Program-made: the position numbers and the translations under genes
Shown: positions 10,048 to 18,134 of the stretch, in pieces
How positions within the stretch are numbered: the stretch's first letter is position 1
How the letters are laid out: every line of letters begins with the position of its first letter
Notes under the pieces: model-generated
What the model saw: only the letters and a program-made list of their open reading frames with translations
Databases searched by the model: none
Told to the model about the DNA's origin: nothing
Assembly (NCBI RefSeq): GCF_032191775.1
Contig: NZ_CP132507.1
Span: 2,877,001-2,941,000 of the forward strand
Length of the DNA stretch: 64,000 bases
Origin: Rhodoferax mekongensis
Lineage (GTDB): Bacteria > Pseudomonadota > Gammaproteobacteria > Burkholderiales > Burkholderiaceae_C
Direction of reading: 5' to 3'

Positions 10048-10560
10048 TTAGCCTCCACCAAAGTACTTTTTGAACCTCTCTTTGATCGCAGAAAGAACTG
10101 AAGAATCGCTGATTCCATCTGTCAGATGGGTCCTGATGTACCTATCCCTTACTTCACCAGGCCACCCCTCGGTGTCGTCATCAAGGGCGAGCCACTGCGC
10201 GGGCTTTCGGCGTAGGACATCTTCGTAAACCTGGACACCGCGTAGCTTGTTGTCGAACTCTTCAGGGTTCATCCTTGAGTGAAACGTGGCACCAATCACT
10301 CTGGGAGAGAGCTTGTGACCAAGGTTCTTCCCTGCCCGGTAAGGTCCGTACCGCCTACTCCATGTTGTCGACAAGACAATCGAGACTTTAGGGTATGGCT
10401 CCAGCAACTGCTCTAACAAGCCAAGATGCTGAAAAAGCTTGTATTGGTTTGGAACCTTTGAGGGGAAATACGGCCCGACCCTTGGGTGATACCAAACTTC
10501 AGAGTGGTGCAAAACACCATCGAAGTCGAGATATAGGATATGTTCATTTTTTCCACGCAT
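10048..10560 (-). CDS. HAD-like phosphatase-domain protein, copy B
   Basis: Same length (170 residues) and nearly the same sequence as the 7700-8212 gene, including LYLDFDGVLHH and LALDDD. Differences cluster in the middle (residues ~40-55) and at the C-terminus, so this is an older duplication rather than an assembly artefact. About 80 bases of upstream sequence are also shared. Lying on both sides of the Shedu-like pair, the two copies could recombine and excise everything between them. Biochemical role unknown. Confidence 0.75.
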   Translation of the reverse strand: MRGKNEHILYLDFDGVLHHSEVWYHPRVGPYFPSKVPNQYKLFQHLGLLEQLLEPYPKVSIVLSTTWSRRYGPYRAGKNLGHKLSPRVIGATFHSRMNPEEFDNKLRGVQVYEDVLRRKPAQWLALDDDTEGWPGEVRDRYIRTHLTDGISDSSVLSAIKERFKKYFGGG

Positions 10561-11064
10561 GGCACCAGTATTCCAAGCACTTGGGATTAATTCAACGGAT
10601 GCTGGATGTGGTGTGCAAATGCTCTAGTTGTGTTGGTTTAATCGACAGCGACCAAATATTTGGACAAAACCTTGCTGAACTCACGACTCGAATCGAGTCA
10701 ATATGGGGCAACAGCTAAGAATAGCTTCAGCGCATGCGTCAATATAATTCAAATTATATTAGCTATAGAATCACGCAAGTAGTTGATTACATTGAGGTTT
10801 ATCAAACTTTTGCCAATTCCGGAGATCTCAAAAAATGTGACTCAGCATGGTACGGGATCACCTACAGGATGCTTTTTACGTAATATGAATTGCTCACAAC
10901 CTGACTTGTCTGCAGATCACAAAATAGTCAATTTTTAAGCATATTTCCTTAGAAATCCGCATAAACAATGCGGATTTCAGAATTTCTTAGGACAACAGCG
11001 CAGTCTTACTCCAAAGAAATATAAGTGAACACTCTATACAGGGCTCATTCTTAAAAGAGGCCCT
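10561..11064. other. Intergenic with duplicated HAD upstream sequence
   Basis: The first ~90 bases repeat the region upstream of HAD copy A. An inverted repeat AAATCCGCAT / ATGCGGATTT sits at 10953-10977. No gene seen. Confidence 0.4.
10953..10977. repeat. Inverted repeat, possible terminator or operator
   Basis: A 10-bp perfect stem with a 5-base loop lies about 90 bases before the 11065 gene. There is no strong T-tract on either side. Confidence 0.4.
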
Positions 11065-12048
11065 ATGAATACAGAACTCCAAGTCAAAGTTGCAGGTACT
11101 GCACTTAGCAGACAAATTTCCCTCCCAAACCTGCTCAGCGAGATTTACATCTCTTTGTATGCAAACACTCTTGCATTTAAAGCCAGCATGCGTTCAGGTA
11201 TAGCAATCATGAGCGGCAGAGAAACTGGTTTGGTGGCATGTGACCTTCTGAAAATTTCCAGTTTGCTACTGAAGACAGTGCCAGATTTTCCAATTGACGA
11301 TGCGAACACCTTGCAGCAATTCAGTGACTTCATTCAGCGCAAAGTGCTGGACTTCGTACAAACCAAGGAGTCGGGCGAACCTATTGGCAGCAATTCATTG
11401 CAAAAGGAACTCGCGAAATGCCGAGACATTTCTCTTCATGAGTGCCGTTTCATCATCGGGCAAGCTGGTGATACAGATGAAAGCCATTTCTTTATTTCTG
11501 AGGTGGCTAAGGAAGCCATCTCAACCGGAAGGCCTGAAGCACTGCGAGGAATTTGGACTCAGGTTTTGGCAGCAAAGGCGTTTCTGTTGAGGGCAGTTGA
11601 ACTGTTCGCAGAAGCTCTTCAAGGCATTGGGAACAGCAAAGCGACTGATAAATATGAAAACTTTCGGAAATATCGAGCCTTTGACCCCCTGCTTTGGGTA
11701 GCGGATACCTTATTCGACACATTGCCTGAAGAAGAAATCAATAGCTTGGAGAGTTTGGATATCTATTTTGATGTGATACGGGCTGAATTCCCGCTACTTA
11801 ACAGCCAAAGCACCTCCCTAGATGAGCACTGCATTGAGTTACTGGAGCAGTGCCTGAGTGAGGCGAGAGTTGCGGGCGTGGCCGCGTTCCGAATGACTCT
11901 GGTAGCCGTTATGGCAGAGGGCAACACTCAGCCCTGTTCTGTCAGGTCCGTTGGGGGTCGGCCCCGACTGACCAAGGGAAGCCTGCGTGAACTTGACGAT
12001 GCTCCCCCATGGGAAAGCTGGGAATACATACGTACTCAATTCCTCTAA
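11065..12048 (+). CDS. Hypothetical protein, 327 residues (source of a remnant at 24.4 kb)
   Basis: A largely helical 327-residue protein, preceded by AAAGAGG about 6 bases before the ATG. No recognised motif; the C-terminal segment DAPPWESWEYIRTQFL is aromatic-rich. A ~100-base stretch near its 3' end (EHCIELLEQCLSE region) recurs as a decayed fragment at 24378-24475, so the gene has been copied within this island. There is no obvious partner: the next downstream sequence is TnpB debris. It may be an accessory protein of unknown function. Confidence 0.6.
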   Translation: MNTELQVKVAGTALSRQISLPNLLSEIYISLYANTLAFKASMRSGIAIMSGRETGLVACDLLKISSLLLKTVPDFPIDDANTLQQFSDFIQRKVLDFVQTKESGEPIGSNSLQKELAKCRDISLHECRFIIGQAGDTDESHFFISEVAKEAISTGRPEALRGIWTQVLAAKAFLLRAVELFAEALQGIGNSKATDKYENFRKYRAFDPLLWVADTLFDTLPEEEINSLESLDIYFDVIRAEFPLLNSQSTSLDEHCIELLEQCLSEARVAGVAAFRMTLVAVMAEGNTQPCSVRSVGGRPRLTKGSLRELDDAPPWESWEYIRTQFL

Positions 12049-12138
12049 CGCCACCTTCCCGGGGAGACGAGAGGGCTGAGAACGGCTCACTCTTTCATAT
12101 GAAAGTGTCTAAATACGTTTATACCCATTACCTACAAA

Positions 12139-12309
12139 GTTAATGCAAACGCCCCTCCAGACCCGGGCTCACCGGCAATCGCCACTCAAGCATTCGATGC
12201 CTTTGGTGCGCTTTACGGTCGTTTGGAGATAAGTCTCTTTGCCGCCTATAGCGCTGCCGGCTACGACACCGAGGCAGTCGACAAGCTCAAGCCCCAGTTC
12301 CGCGAGGAA
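12139..12309 (+). pseudogene. TnpB-like N-terminal fragment, copy 1
   Basis: This is the same ~170 bases found at 19509-19679, in the same orientation (ALYGRLEISLFAAYSAAGYD and on). The fragment ends abruptly at GCGAGGAAG, where a 22-bp inverted-repeat element end begins. The two copies form a long direct repeat flanking the 12.3-19.5 kb segment. Confidence 0.75.
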
Positions 12310-12310
12310 G

Positions 12311-12332
12311 GTAGTTATCCAGCAGTTGGCCC
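12311..12332. repeat. Element-end inverted repeat, copy 1
   Basis: Begins GTAGTTATCCAGCAGTTGGC. The same sequence occurs inverted at 17584-17607 and 19484-19506 and direct at 17614-17637. It abuts the truncated TnpB fragment. Confidence 0.75.
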
Positions 12333-12430
12333 CTCCAAGGAGTCTGGACAGTAATTTGCTTAATTTTTAAGCATTTTTGAATGTTTAGAGTCTCTTTACG
12401 AGGGTAACGTAACCCTTATGAGACTCCAAA

Positions 12431-12985
12431 TTGACCGATACCGCGCCCAGATTTCGCAAAACGCCAGCCCTTATCAAGTGGCTTCTGAACGAGCGAGCCA
12501 TGTTGGCCGGTGAGGTGCACCGTCATCAGGTGCAAATCGACGCTCTCGTGGCGGAGGTCGCTAAGTATTCCAAAAAGATGACTGCCCTAGACGCTGCCAT
12601 TGCAATTGCAGACAGTCGGGTAAACGCCGCGGCTTTGGGGCGCATCAAAGCGCATCGTTCTGACTATGGGGGTCGAGGCGGGTTGACTAAGTTCATCCTT
12701 GCGGAGGTGCGCGCTGCGGGTAGTGTGGGTTTATCAACAGAAAATGTAGCCCGACTGGCCGCCAAGCGCTTTGATGTTTTGCGGTTCGGGACTATAGACC
12801 GCAAACTCTACCGTGACACTGTGAGGACGAGATTACGCTGGCTCCAAGAACAAGGGGATATTGAAAGTGCCCTGGCCATATGGGAAGGGAAAAAAGTACG
12901 AGTCTGGCGAAAGCGCGAGAGCTTTGATTCTTTTAGCGAACTTCTAAATCAACGGATTGCAATAGAGGGAGCCCGGCATGGCTAA
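12431..12985 (+). CDS. Hypothetical coiled-coil/winged-helix protein (module gene 1)
   Basis: A 184-residue protein from a TTG start. An N-terminal amphipathic coiled coil (about 20-65) is followed by a helix-turn-helix-like region (STENVARLAAKRFDV) and RTRLRWLQEQGDIE, resembling a winged-helix DNA-binding domain. It is paralogous to the next, broken gene: both open with a RKTP-x-L-x-WLLNERA block. The 3' end overlaps the start of that gene. The three-gene cluster (12431-13895) has a decayed inverted copy at 22.6-23.0 kb. Possible regulatory or mobile-element accessory role; not recognised by name. Confidence 0.55.
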   Translation: MTDTAPRFRKTPALIKWLLNERAMLAGEVHRHQVQIDALVAEVAKYSKKMTALDAAIAIADSRVNAAALGRIKAHRSDYGGRGGLTKFILAEVRAAGSVGLSTENVARLAAKRFDVLRFGTIDRKLYRDTVRTRLRWLQEQGDIESALAIWEGKKVRVWRKRESFDSFSELLNQRIAIEGARHG

Positions 12986-13580
12986 CGTCGAGCCCCATAT
13001 CCGGAAGACACCGCCGGACCTCAAATGGCTCCTGAATGAGCGTGCCGCCATCCTTGGTGCCATGCAATCCTAGGAGGAGCGCCGGCTTCGGCTTGAAGCC
13101 AAGCAGCAAAAGCTCGAGCAGCAGCTTTCTGCAGTCAAGGTTGACGCCCAGCGCACTGAGGTGACCATCGGGCGCCTCAATGCCAATCTGCAGGCAATGG
13201 ACGCGGCCATCAGCATGGTGCACAGCGCAGCGGCTCCGGACAGCCTAGGTGCGGTGCAAGCCTGGGCTGGACGTTACGGAGAGTGAGGATCACTCACAGC
13301 CTTCGTCAAAAGCACTCTGCAGGCATGTGATCCAAACCTGCTCACGATGACAGTCTTGATGGATATGGTCGCAACTCAATTCGGTCAGACATTTTCAGTT
13401 CCAGAGGAGCGTCGGTCTTTCCGAAAATCTGTACGCAGCGCGTTGAATAGCCTGCACAAGAAGGGCTACGTTGAGCCGCTTCATAGTGGTGAGGGTTCTG
13501 AGCATGGGCAATGGCGCTGGAAGCTTTCTGTGAGCTCGTTTGAAGACTTGCGTGCACAGGCACAGCAAAGGGGGCTTTAG
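12978..13580 (+). pseudogene. Paralogue of the preceding gene with two in-frame stop codons (module gene 2)
   Basis: The frame from ATG 12978 runs to a stop at 13578-13580 with only two interruptions, TAG at 13071-13073 and TGA at 13284-13286. Codons before, between and after the stops keep the family pattern: WLLNERAAILGAMQ, a coiled coil, then VRSALNSLHKKGYVEPL. The ~200-residue intact length would fit the paralogue. Two different nonsense codons without indels suggest recent decay. Readthrough is possible but unsupported. Start overlaps the previous stop and the next gene starts immediately after, so it was once operonic. Confidence 0.7.
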
Positions 13581-13895
13581 GTGGCAATAACTCTCACGCG
13601 CACCCGCAATCAAACCACCTTGAACAACCTAGCGAAGATGTTGGCGGGCCTGAACGGTGAGTATTCGTTCTGCACCGACCTTCTAAACGCCGGCGAACTG
13701 GAGGCTGCTGACGCTCTCCGATTGCATTCGCACGTAGCCGGGTTGGAATCAAAGCGAGAGGCACTGCGGCTCACCCTGCTTCAGTTTGACCCGAAGCTTG
13801 ATGTTGACTCCATCCAAGGGACAAATACATGGAAGGCGAGGTTTGGGAACAAAAAAACTGTCCTGCACCTGTATCAAAAAACGGCTGGTACTTGA
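13581..13895 (+). CDS. Small hypothetical protein (module gene 3)
   Basis: A 104-residue protein with a GTG start directly after the upstream stop codon. It has a helical N-terminus with EYSFCTDLLNAGE and a C-terminal stretch ending LHLYQKTAGT. A decayed copy lies on the minus strand at 22590-22856, again directly after a copy of module gene 2's end, so the gene order of the module is conserved. Function unknown. Confidence 0.55.
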   Translation: MAITLTRTRNQTTLNNLAKMLAGLNGEYSFCTDLLNAGELEAADALRLHSHVAGLESKREALRLTLLQFDPKLDVDSIQGTNTWKARFGNKKTVLHLYQKTAGT

Positions 13896-13935
13896 AATCG
13901 AGAGTAGGAACGCTTCCTGAGTAACCTTAAGGGCC

Positions 13936-14283
13936 TCAAAAAAAATAACGGTGCTTGTGGAAAAAGTTGTACTCAGTACTAGCTTCCGCTTTTTCCTTGG
14001 CTATAGCCTCAGCGAGGCTAAATTGCTTTAAGTCTCTAAACTGACGAGGAGCTACCTCAGGAGCTGAATCAACTAGCCGCTCGTTTAGTGCGTCAGCGTA
14101 TCTTGACTGCATTAACGATTTCAGTAGTGAAACCATCTCCCGTGGGCCTCTTCGGATTATTCGAAGGTTCATGTACGGCACTAATTCAACTGTTTTGTCC
14201 TTGGATGGAATCTCGCCAGACGAAGCCCCACTTTCGAAGTAGGCTTTACCTCGTGAACTGAGAAGTTGCGTCAATTTAGTCAT
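13936..14283 (-). CDS. Hypothetical protein, 115 residues
   Basis: From ATG 14283 (MTKLTQLLSSRGKAYFES) to 13936, a basic helical protein with a C-terminal run rich in Ala/Glu/Lys and aromatic HKHRYFF at its end. A longer frame to 14328 exists but has no better signal. It lies downstream of the MNT/HEPN pair on the same strand, about 200 bases from the HEPN stop. The family is not recognised. Convergent to the three-gene module. Confidence 0.4.
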   Translation of the reverse strand: MTKLTQLLSSRGKAYFESGASSGEIPSKDKTVELVPYMNLRIIRRGPREMVSLLKSLMQSRYADALNERLVDSAPEVAPRQFRDLKQFSLAEAIAKEKAEASTEYNFFHKHRYFF

Positions 14284-14486
14284 ATCAGAATTTCTGCATA
14301 CAGCAAGTTGCGGGGCGTGCCCAATCACCGAAAAGCGGTTCTTTGGTCACCGTATAGATACGCCTGATGCTCCTCTGGCGGTGATGAGCAAGGAGCCCCA
14401 AACACGCGGAAATGCTAAATCCCTGCAAAGATTCCTGGTGGCTAATTTGGTAGCATTGTGAGCACAGGCGGCCAAGCCCCCAGTTT

Positions 14487-14961
14487 TCAGGGTTTTGCAA
14501 CGGGAATGGGAGCAACGGCAGGAGCGGGAGTTTCGGAGAGCTTGTAGGCCAAAGGAATACATTTCTCTAAGATGCTCACCAAGGCAGCCGCTTCTTGCCT
14601 TGATACTGGTGGAAAAGGAGTGTGATAGGACGTCGAGTTTCTTTTGGTATGTGCCCGACTGACCACGGAAAACTCTCCCGGCCCAAGTCTCAGGTCCGCA
14701 TTAACACGCAGTATGGCCAAGTTTCGACCGGCTTCCTTAGTGCGAACTTGGTAGTACTCCAAAATCGCTTGGACCAACTGGAAGTAGCCCTCATAAGCTA
14801 ACGTGAATATTTGAAGCGCAAAAGTAGGGTTAAACTGCTTTTGCTGATGCAAGATAGTTCTCGGCATTTTTCAAATATTGGTCAATTGCCCCAGGAGTGG
14901 GCTGCACCTCTTCAAGAGCCCTATCTTTGATTAGACGCTCGTATTCAGGCGGTCTGGTCAT
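14487..14961 (-). pseudogene. HEPN-domain RNase/toxin of a MNT-HEPN pair, frameshifted
   Basis: The 5' part (from ATG 14961, MTRPPEYERLIKDRALEEV) and the 3' part (NPTFALQIFTLAYEGYF to YKLSETPAPA) are two halves of one protein. They are separated by one extra T in AGCAGTTTAACCC near 14840; removing it restores AKAVNPTFALQ. The 3' half carries RNSTSYH (R-x5-H), a HEPN RNase-like catalytic motif, and a Pro/Ala tail. HEPN proteins paired with minimal nucleotidyltransferases are toxins neutralised by adenylylation of a HEPN tyrosine. The start overlaps the MNT stop by 17 bases. Frameshift inactivation is likely, but slippage or sequencing error cannot be excluded. Confidence 0.72.
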
Positions 14962-15520
14962 CTGGCAATACCCTAATTTTCGAGCTAGCGTCAATTTGGG
15001 CCAAAACAGAATCAGTCTGTTTGAGTTGTTCCCATTCATCAGTGCCGTAAATGCTCAAATGGATACTACGAGAAATTTGGGTTTCCGCACCAAGAACCGC
15101 CTCTGAAACCTCAAGGTACGGGGGATTGCCTACCACTATTAGGTCGATATCGCTCTGGTGGGTGTCCTTCTCTTTGGCTACTGACCCGAAAACAAATGCT
15201 TCTTTAATCGCAGCAGCAAATGGTATCAGGGCTTGACGTATAGGGGTTGCCAAGCCAAATGACTTCAGTGCAATGCTTTTGAGCTCAGGGTAGAGGAAAA
15301 ACGATGTGTTCACTCGGATACTACGCTGCCAGCCCCGACGAGGGTCCTCAACCAAAACACCTGATGCGATGAGCCGCTCAATTTGAGTCTGACTACTACT
15401 GTGGCTCCCCCCAGCTTTATCCTGTAGTTCTTTAAGTGTAAAGGCGCGCTCCGGCGTCGCCAGCACAAGACTAAGCATGCGTTGGGTGGGTGGGGCCAAT
15501 AGAAAGTCGACAGCACTCAT
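14945..15520 (-). CDS. Minimal nucleotidyltransferase antitoxin with N-terminal wHTH (MNT)
   Basis: A 191-residue protein. An N-terminal winged-helix segment (about 10-70: FTLKELQDKAGG, SQTQIERLIASGVL) is followed by a nucleotidyltransferase core with G112-S113 and D124-x-D126 (FGSVAKEKDTHQSDIDLIV). MntA-type enzymes transfer nucleotides to the partner HEPN toxin and so block its RNase activity. The DNA-binding domain suggests it autoregulates, and a striking operator-like region lies just upstream. The partner HEPN gene is frameshifted, leaving this as an antitoxin without a functional toxin. Identification from the active-site pattern is good. Confidence 0.82.
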   Translation of the reverse strand: MSAVDFLLAPPTQRMLSLVLATPERAFTLKELQDKAGGSHSSSQTQIERLIASGVLVEDPRRGWQRSIRVNTSFFLYPELKSIALKSFGLATPIRQALIPFAAAIKEAFVFGSVAKEKDTHQSDIDLIVVGNPPYLEVSEAVLGAETQISRSIHLSIYGTDEWEQLKQTDSVLAQIDASSKIRVLPDDQTA

Positions 15521-15545
15521 GATTCCTGAAAATTGGGATTTGATT

Positions 15546-15612
15546 CCTTATCATAGGGAATTATTTTCAATTCCCAAATTTTGGGAATAAATTCCCGGAA
15601 TATGGGAAAATT
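15546..15612. promoter_or_regulatory. Operator-like palindromes upstream of the MNT gene
   Basis: Several GGGAA/TTCCC blocks occur in about 65 AT-rich bases. The best is a near-perfect 19-bp palindrome ATTCCCAAATTTTGGGAAT at 15570-15588, with ATTCCCGG and ATGGGAA beside it. This is expected for autoregulation by the wHTH of the MNT protein. Confidence 0.55.
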
Positions 15613-15738
15613 CTGTGTTCAAAACACTACGATACGCGTTTCACGACAAAGCACTTGCTTCATGCGTCAACTACCTCGGCAACCTATGCTGGTAGCCTTT
15701 TGGCTTACCGCGGGTAGCCACCGGACGATTTCCCTCAA

Positions 15739-15990
15739 TCAATAACTCGCACTCTCTGTTTGCACTGTGGGTGTAGTTGCGCCACCAATGGGACTGCCCA
15801 CCCAGAGCGCTCGGCCAAACAAGTGCTCTAACCGTTTACCCGTATTGAGCTTGCGCACGTCTTGTCGCCAAGCGTTTTCGCAGGCGTACTCCATGAGGTA
15901 CTTGTGAGACGGGTTCAGGTAGATTCCCTCTACACTGCGGCGCATTCGCGCATTGAAGCTCTCCGCCTGGTTGTTGCTCACGCCCTTGCC
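15739..15990 (-). pseudogene. IS1595/ISXO2-like transposase, C-terminal fragment
   Basis: The segment SNNQAESFNARMRR with its following helical part (KYLMEYACENAWR) matches the C-terminal end of IS1595-type DDE transposases, which carry a N-x-A-E-S motif. The N-terminal zinc ribbon and first catalytic Asp are missing. At about 15990 the sequence switches to the start of a HAD-like gene, so this is a recombination scar. Confidence 0.65.
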
Positions 15991-16069
15991 AAAGGACATT
16001 TTCATGATGGAGTACGCCATCAAAGTCGAGGTACAGCGGCAGTTCACCGTGTACAAGGAGCTTTTTCAT
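15991..16069 (-). pseudogene. 5' fragment of a third HAD-like gene, fused to transposase debris
   Basis: ATG 16069 opens a frame reading LPLYLDFDGVLHHENV, the same motif I as in the two HAD paralogues. It runs out of frame into the transposase fragment after about 25 residues. The intact gene is absent. The junction lies inside the HAD sequence shortly after motif I. Confidence 0.6.
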
Positions 16070-16199
16070 ATCGGGCCCCAGCGCGCACCAAGAGAAGGCC
16101 CAGTTAACTGAGCTTTACGAGATTGGCCTCAGTGTTGAGGCCAAAAAATGCCTCGCATCGAAAGATTTGTGGATTTGAATAATATGCCGTAGAGACTTG

Positions 16200-16616
16200 T
16201 TACGGTATTATTCCGAAGTGGAAAAAATCGTCGGCAATGCTTTCCAGGTCTTTGCGGTACTGGGCGTATTGCGGTTGCCAAACAGCGTGGGCACCTGGGT
16301 CATTGATGATTGCAATAAGCAGATAGCCGTACGCCAGCCCACCATCAACGTAAAACAGGTACCTGTCACTGGTTCGAGGCCGGTAATTTTCCCAGTTGAC
16401 TAGCCACTGGTCATAGGCTTCTGGCACGAACAATGGGACCATGTGGACGTGGTGCAGCAGCTTTGAACCTCTACCTAGTGCGTTACTTCCAAATGTAAAG
16501 TGGTCGTCTTCTGGGCCAGATTTCCAGGTTGTGAAGTCTTCAATCAGTTCTGCGGGGTCTAGGCCCCAAGCCTGCATCTGTCCGCGCAGCGCGTTTGTAA
16601 TCGCTACTTTCACCAT
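16200..16616 (-). CDS. YafO-like type II toxin
   Basis: A 138-residue protein resembling YafO ribosome-associated mRNA interferases. It has a central HVHMVPL strand, a Y-LFYVDGG region and the LLIAIINDPGAH strand that corresponds to the conserved LLIAIL of YafO, followed by a C-terminal helix (LESIADDFFHF). It starts 26 bases after the stop of a small upstream gene that looks like its antitoxin, with TAAGAG as ribosome binding site. Toxins of this kind cleave mRNA on the ribosome. No frameshift is visible, so the pair seems intact. Confidence 0.68.
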   Translation of the reverse strand: MVKVAITNALRGQMQAWGLDPAELIEDFTTWKSGPEDDHFTFGSNALGRGSKLLHHVHMVPLFVPEAYDQWLVNWENYRPRTSDRYLFYVDGGLAYGYLLIAIINDPGAHAVWQPQYAQYRKDLESIADDFFHFGIIP

Positions 16617-16642
16617 CTCTTACTAGAACTGCCCTAAGCAAT

Positions 16643-16846
16643 TCAAGCTACAGACTGTTTTCTGTTCGCGTACAGTTTTACGGCGTTTTCCAGCGAAAAC
16701 GCTTTGCCGCTCTTGGTAATCCCGCTGTGGAGAGCCACTTGTCCGGCAGTTAAGTTTGGAACTGCACGGGTACGCAGAAGACCGTCACCAGCAGATTTAG
16801 TGTCTGGGCGCTTTGTCATTCCACGTTTGGCCGTAATCGTTGTCAT
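16643..16846 (-). CDS. Putative antitoxin of the YafO-like pair
   Basis: A 67-residue protein from ATG 16846 (MTTITAKRGMTKRP), with AAAGAGAG upstream; a longer frame to 16903 lacks support. The C-terminal half (GITKSGKAFSLENAVKLYAN) is the segment likely to wrap the toxin, and the N-terminus is basic and disordered. It does not carry a clear Phd/RelB DNA-binding motif. Assigned by position and size next to the toxin. Confidence 0.5.
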   Translation of the reverse strand: MTTITAKRGMTKRPDTKSAGDGLLRTRAVPNLTAGQVALHSGITKSGKAFSLENAVKLYANRKQSVA

Positions 16847-16997
16847 ATCACTCTCTTTCTCAAAGTTCACTCTAGCACAAGCATGAAGGTTCTTCAACCT
16901 CATAGAAGTGTCCTACCAACTCAAAGCATCGGGTTGGTAACCACTATAGGCACTACTGAAATTCCACCTTTCCATGGCGTTTTTGCGTCCGCAACGG

Positions 16998-17385
16998 TCG
17001 GCGCCAAAAGGGGACATCCTCAGGGCTGGACTCGTTTGTCATTAACCACTTTTTGGAGCTCGGCATCAAGTGGGATCCACGCCTCCAATTGCTTTAACCC
17101 ATTCCAAGGCCTACGGTAGGTCCAAATAGCGGCTTGCATAAGTCTTGCGCAGCAGGCCGTCCGGTATTCCTTTTGCTTGAGGGCGCTTTCAGTCTCGTAC
17201 CGAATCTCTTTAGAAAGACTGCCATGGTGCGGTCAAAACTCATTGGGTACTTTGTTTTGTTCGCATAGACGGTTCAAGAGGTGCGAATACCGCTCTACCT
17301 CCCTGCGTAAATTTGTAAACACGAGGTTGTTTGAGCCTCGTAGAGTTTTGAACAGGTATCGGTCACGTCTAAAGTGACTCAGCTT
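16998..17385 (-). pseudogene. Degenerate hypothetical gene remnant
   Basis: One minus-strand frame is coherent across about 390 bases with a single internal TGA. Before it lies a segment with YLFKTLRGSNNLVFTNLRRE, and after it one with LSKEIRYETESALKQKEYR, ending at a TGA after VVNDKRVQP. No start codon in good context was found. Composition is protein-like but the family is not recognised. This may simply be chance coding potential. Confidence 0.3.
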
Positions 17386-17583
17386 GCATCCAGTAAAACC
17401 TGGTGAAAAGAGTCAAAAGGCCAGAAAAAGGTACCGACCCATGTGGTCCAACACACGATTTCCTATGGTTTTTGGTGCTTTTTGCGGGCTGGAATTGCCC
17501 CCAGAAGACGTTCCACGTGTGCGCTTCTAATTTACTTTTTCCCGGCATCAACGTCCACGTAAGTTATTTATTTCAAACGGAAA

Positions 17584-17637
17584 GGGCTAACTGCTGGATA
17601 ACTACCCCTTCAAGGGTAGTTATCCAGCAGTTGGCCC
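17584..17637. repeat. 24-bp-stem palindrome formed by two element ends
   Basis: Left arm 17584-17607 and right arm 17614-17637 are complementary over 24 bases, with one T:G wobble and a 6-base loop (CTTCAA). Each arm is a copy of the element end seen at 12311 and 19484. This is two inverted-repeat ends placed head to head. Confidence 0.85.
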
Positions 17638-17709
17638 AAACCTTGAGCCGACCCGTTAATTTGCCTGTCTTTTGAGCAAATACGCTGGGCCGGTTTGTCG
17701 GCAATCAAA

Positions 17710-17829
17710 GGGACATTAACTACTCTTTTTTGTTGTAATGACCCATTTATGTCCCTTTTTTCTTGCCAAATTTTAAAAAGAATGGCACACTTATGTCTCA
17801 TTTCGCAGGAAAAGAGACTCATATGTCCC
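17710..17829 (+). promoter_or_regulatory. Candidate HipB operator array
   Basis: GGGACAT (17710-17716) and ATGTCCC (17749-17755) form an inverted pair. ATGTCTC (17793) and ATGTCCC (17823, containing the hipB start codon) follow. Regularly placed copies before a HTH antitoxin gene suggest autoregulation. Confidence 0.5.
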
Positions 17830-18128
17830 TTATTAAGACATTAGAACATGTTCGAACCGCTCAAGGCCTGACACAGGCGGAGTTGGGCGAGCGCACAGGC
17901 GTCGCCCGGAAGACCATTGTGCGAATAGAGAGTGGCGAGACAGACCCCAGGTTGTCAACGATAGAAGCGGTAGCTCGCGTAATGGGGATGGAGTTGGTCA
18001 TGGTGCCCAAGGCTCTTCGGCACGAACTGGAAGCATTTATTCAGTCCGGGGGGAGAGCCTTGGCTCAGCCTGTTGGCGCGGATGCACCGCGCTCGGTCGT
18101 TGACGCACTGCTCAACCAGAAAGCCTGA
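17823..18128 (+). CDS. hipB: HipB-like Xre-family antitoxin
   Basis: A 101-residue protein with a classic Xre helix-turn-helix at about 5-60 (AQGLTQAELGERTGVARKTIVRIESG). HipB represses the hip operon and sequesters the HipA kinase. ATG 17823 is chosen because it follows GGAAAAGAGACTCAT and fits the HTH start; an upstream frame from 17763 adds 20 unconserved residues. hipA starts 6 bases after the stop. The C-terminal tail (ALAQPVGADAPRSVVDALL) is long and Ala-rich, as in HipBs that contact HipA. Part of a segment bracketed by 23-24 bp inverted repeats. Confidence 0.85.
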   Translation: MSLIKTLEHVRTAQGLTQAELGERTGVARKTIVRIESGETDPRLSTIEAVARVMGMELVMVPKALRHELEAFIQSGGRALAQPVGADAPRSVVDALLNQKA

Positions 18129-18134
18129 CCTATT

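Noticed and set aside
12978-13580. In-frame TAG and TGA as recoding sites (pyrrolysine/selenocysteine or readthrough)
   Set aside because: No recoding element or conserved partner is visible, and a decayed copy of the same module exists, so ordinary nonsense decay is more likely.
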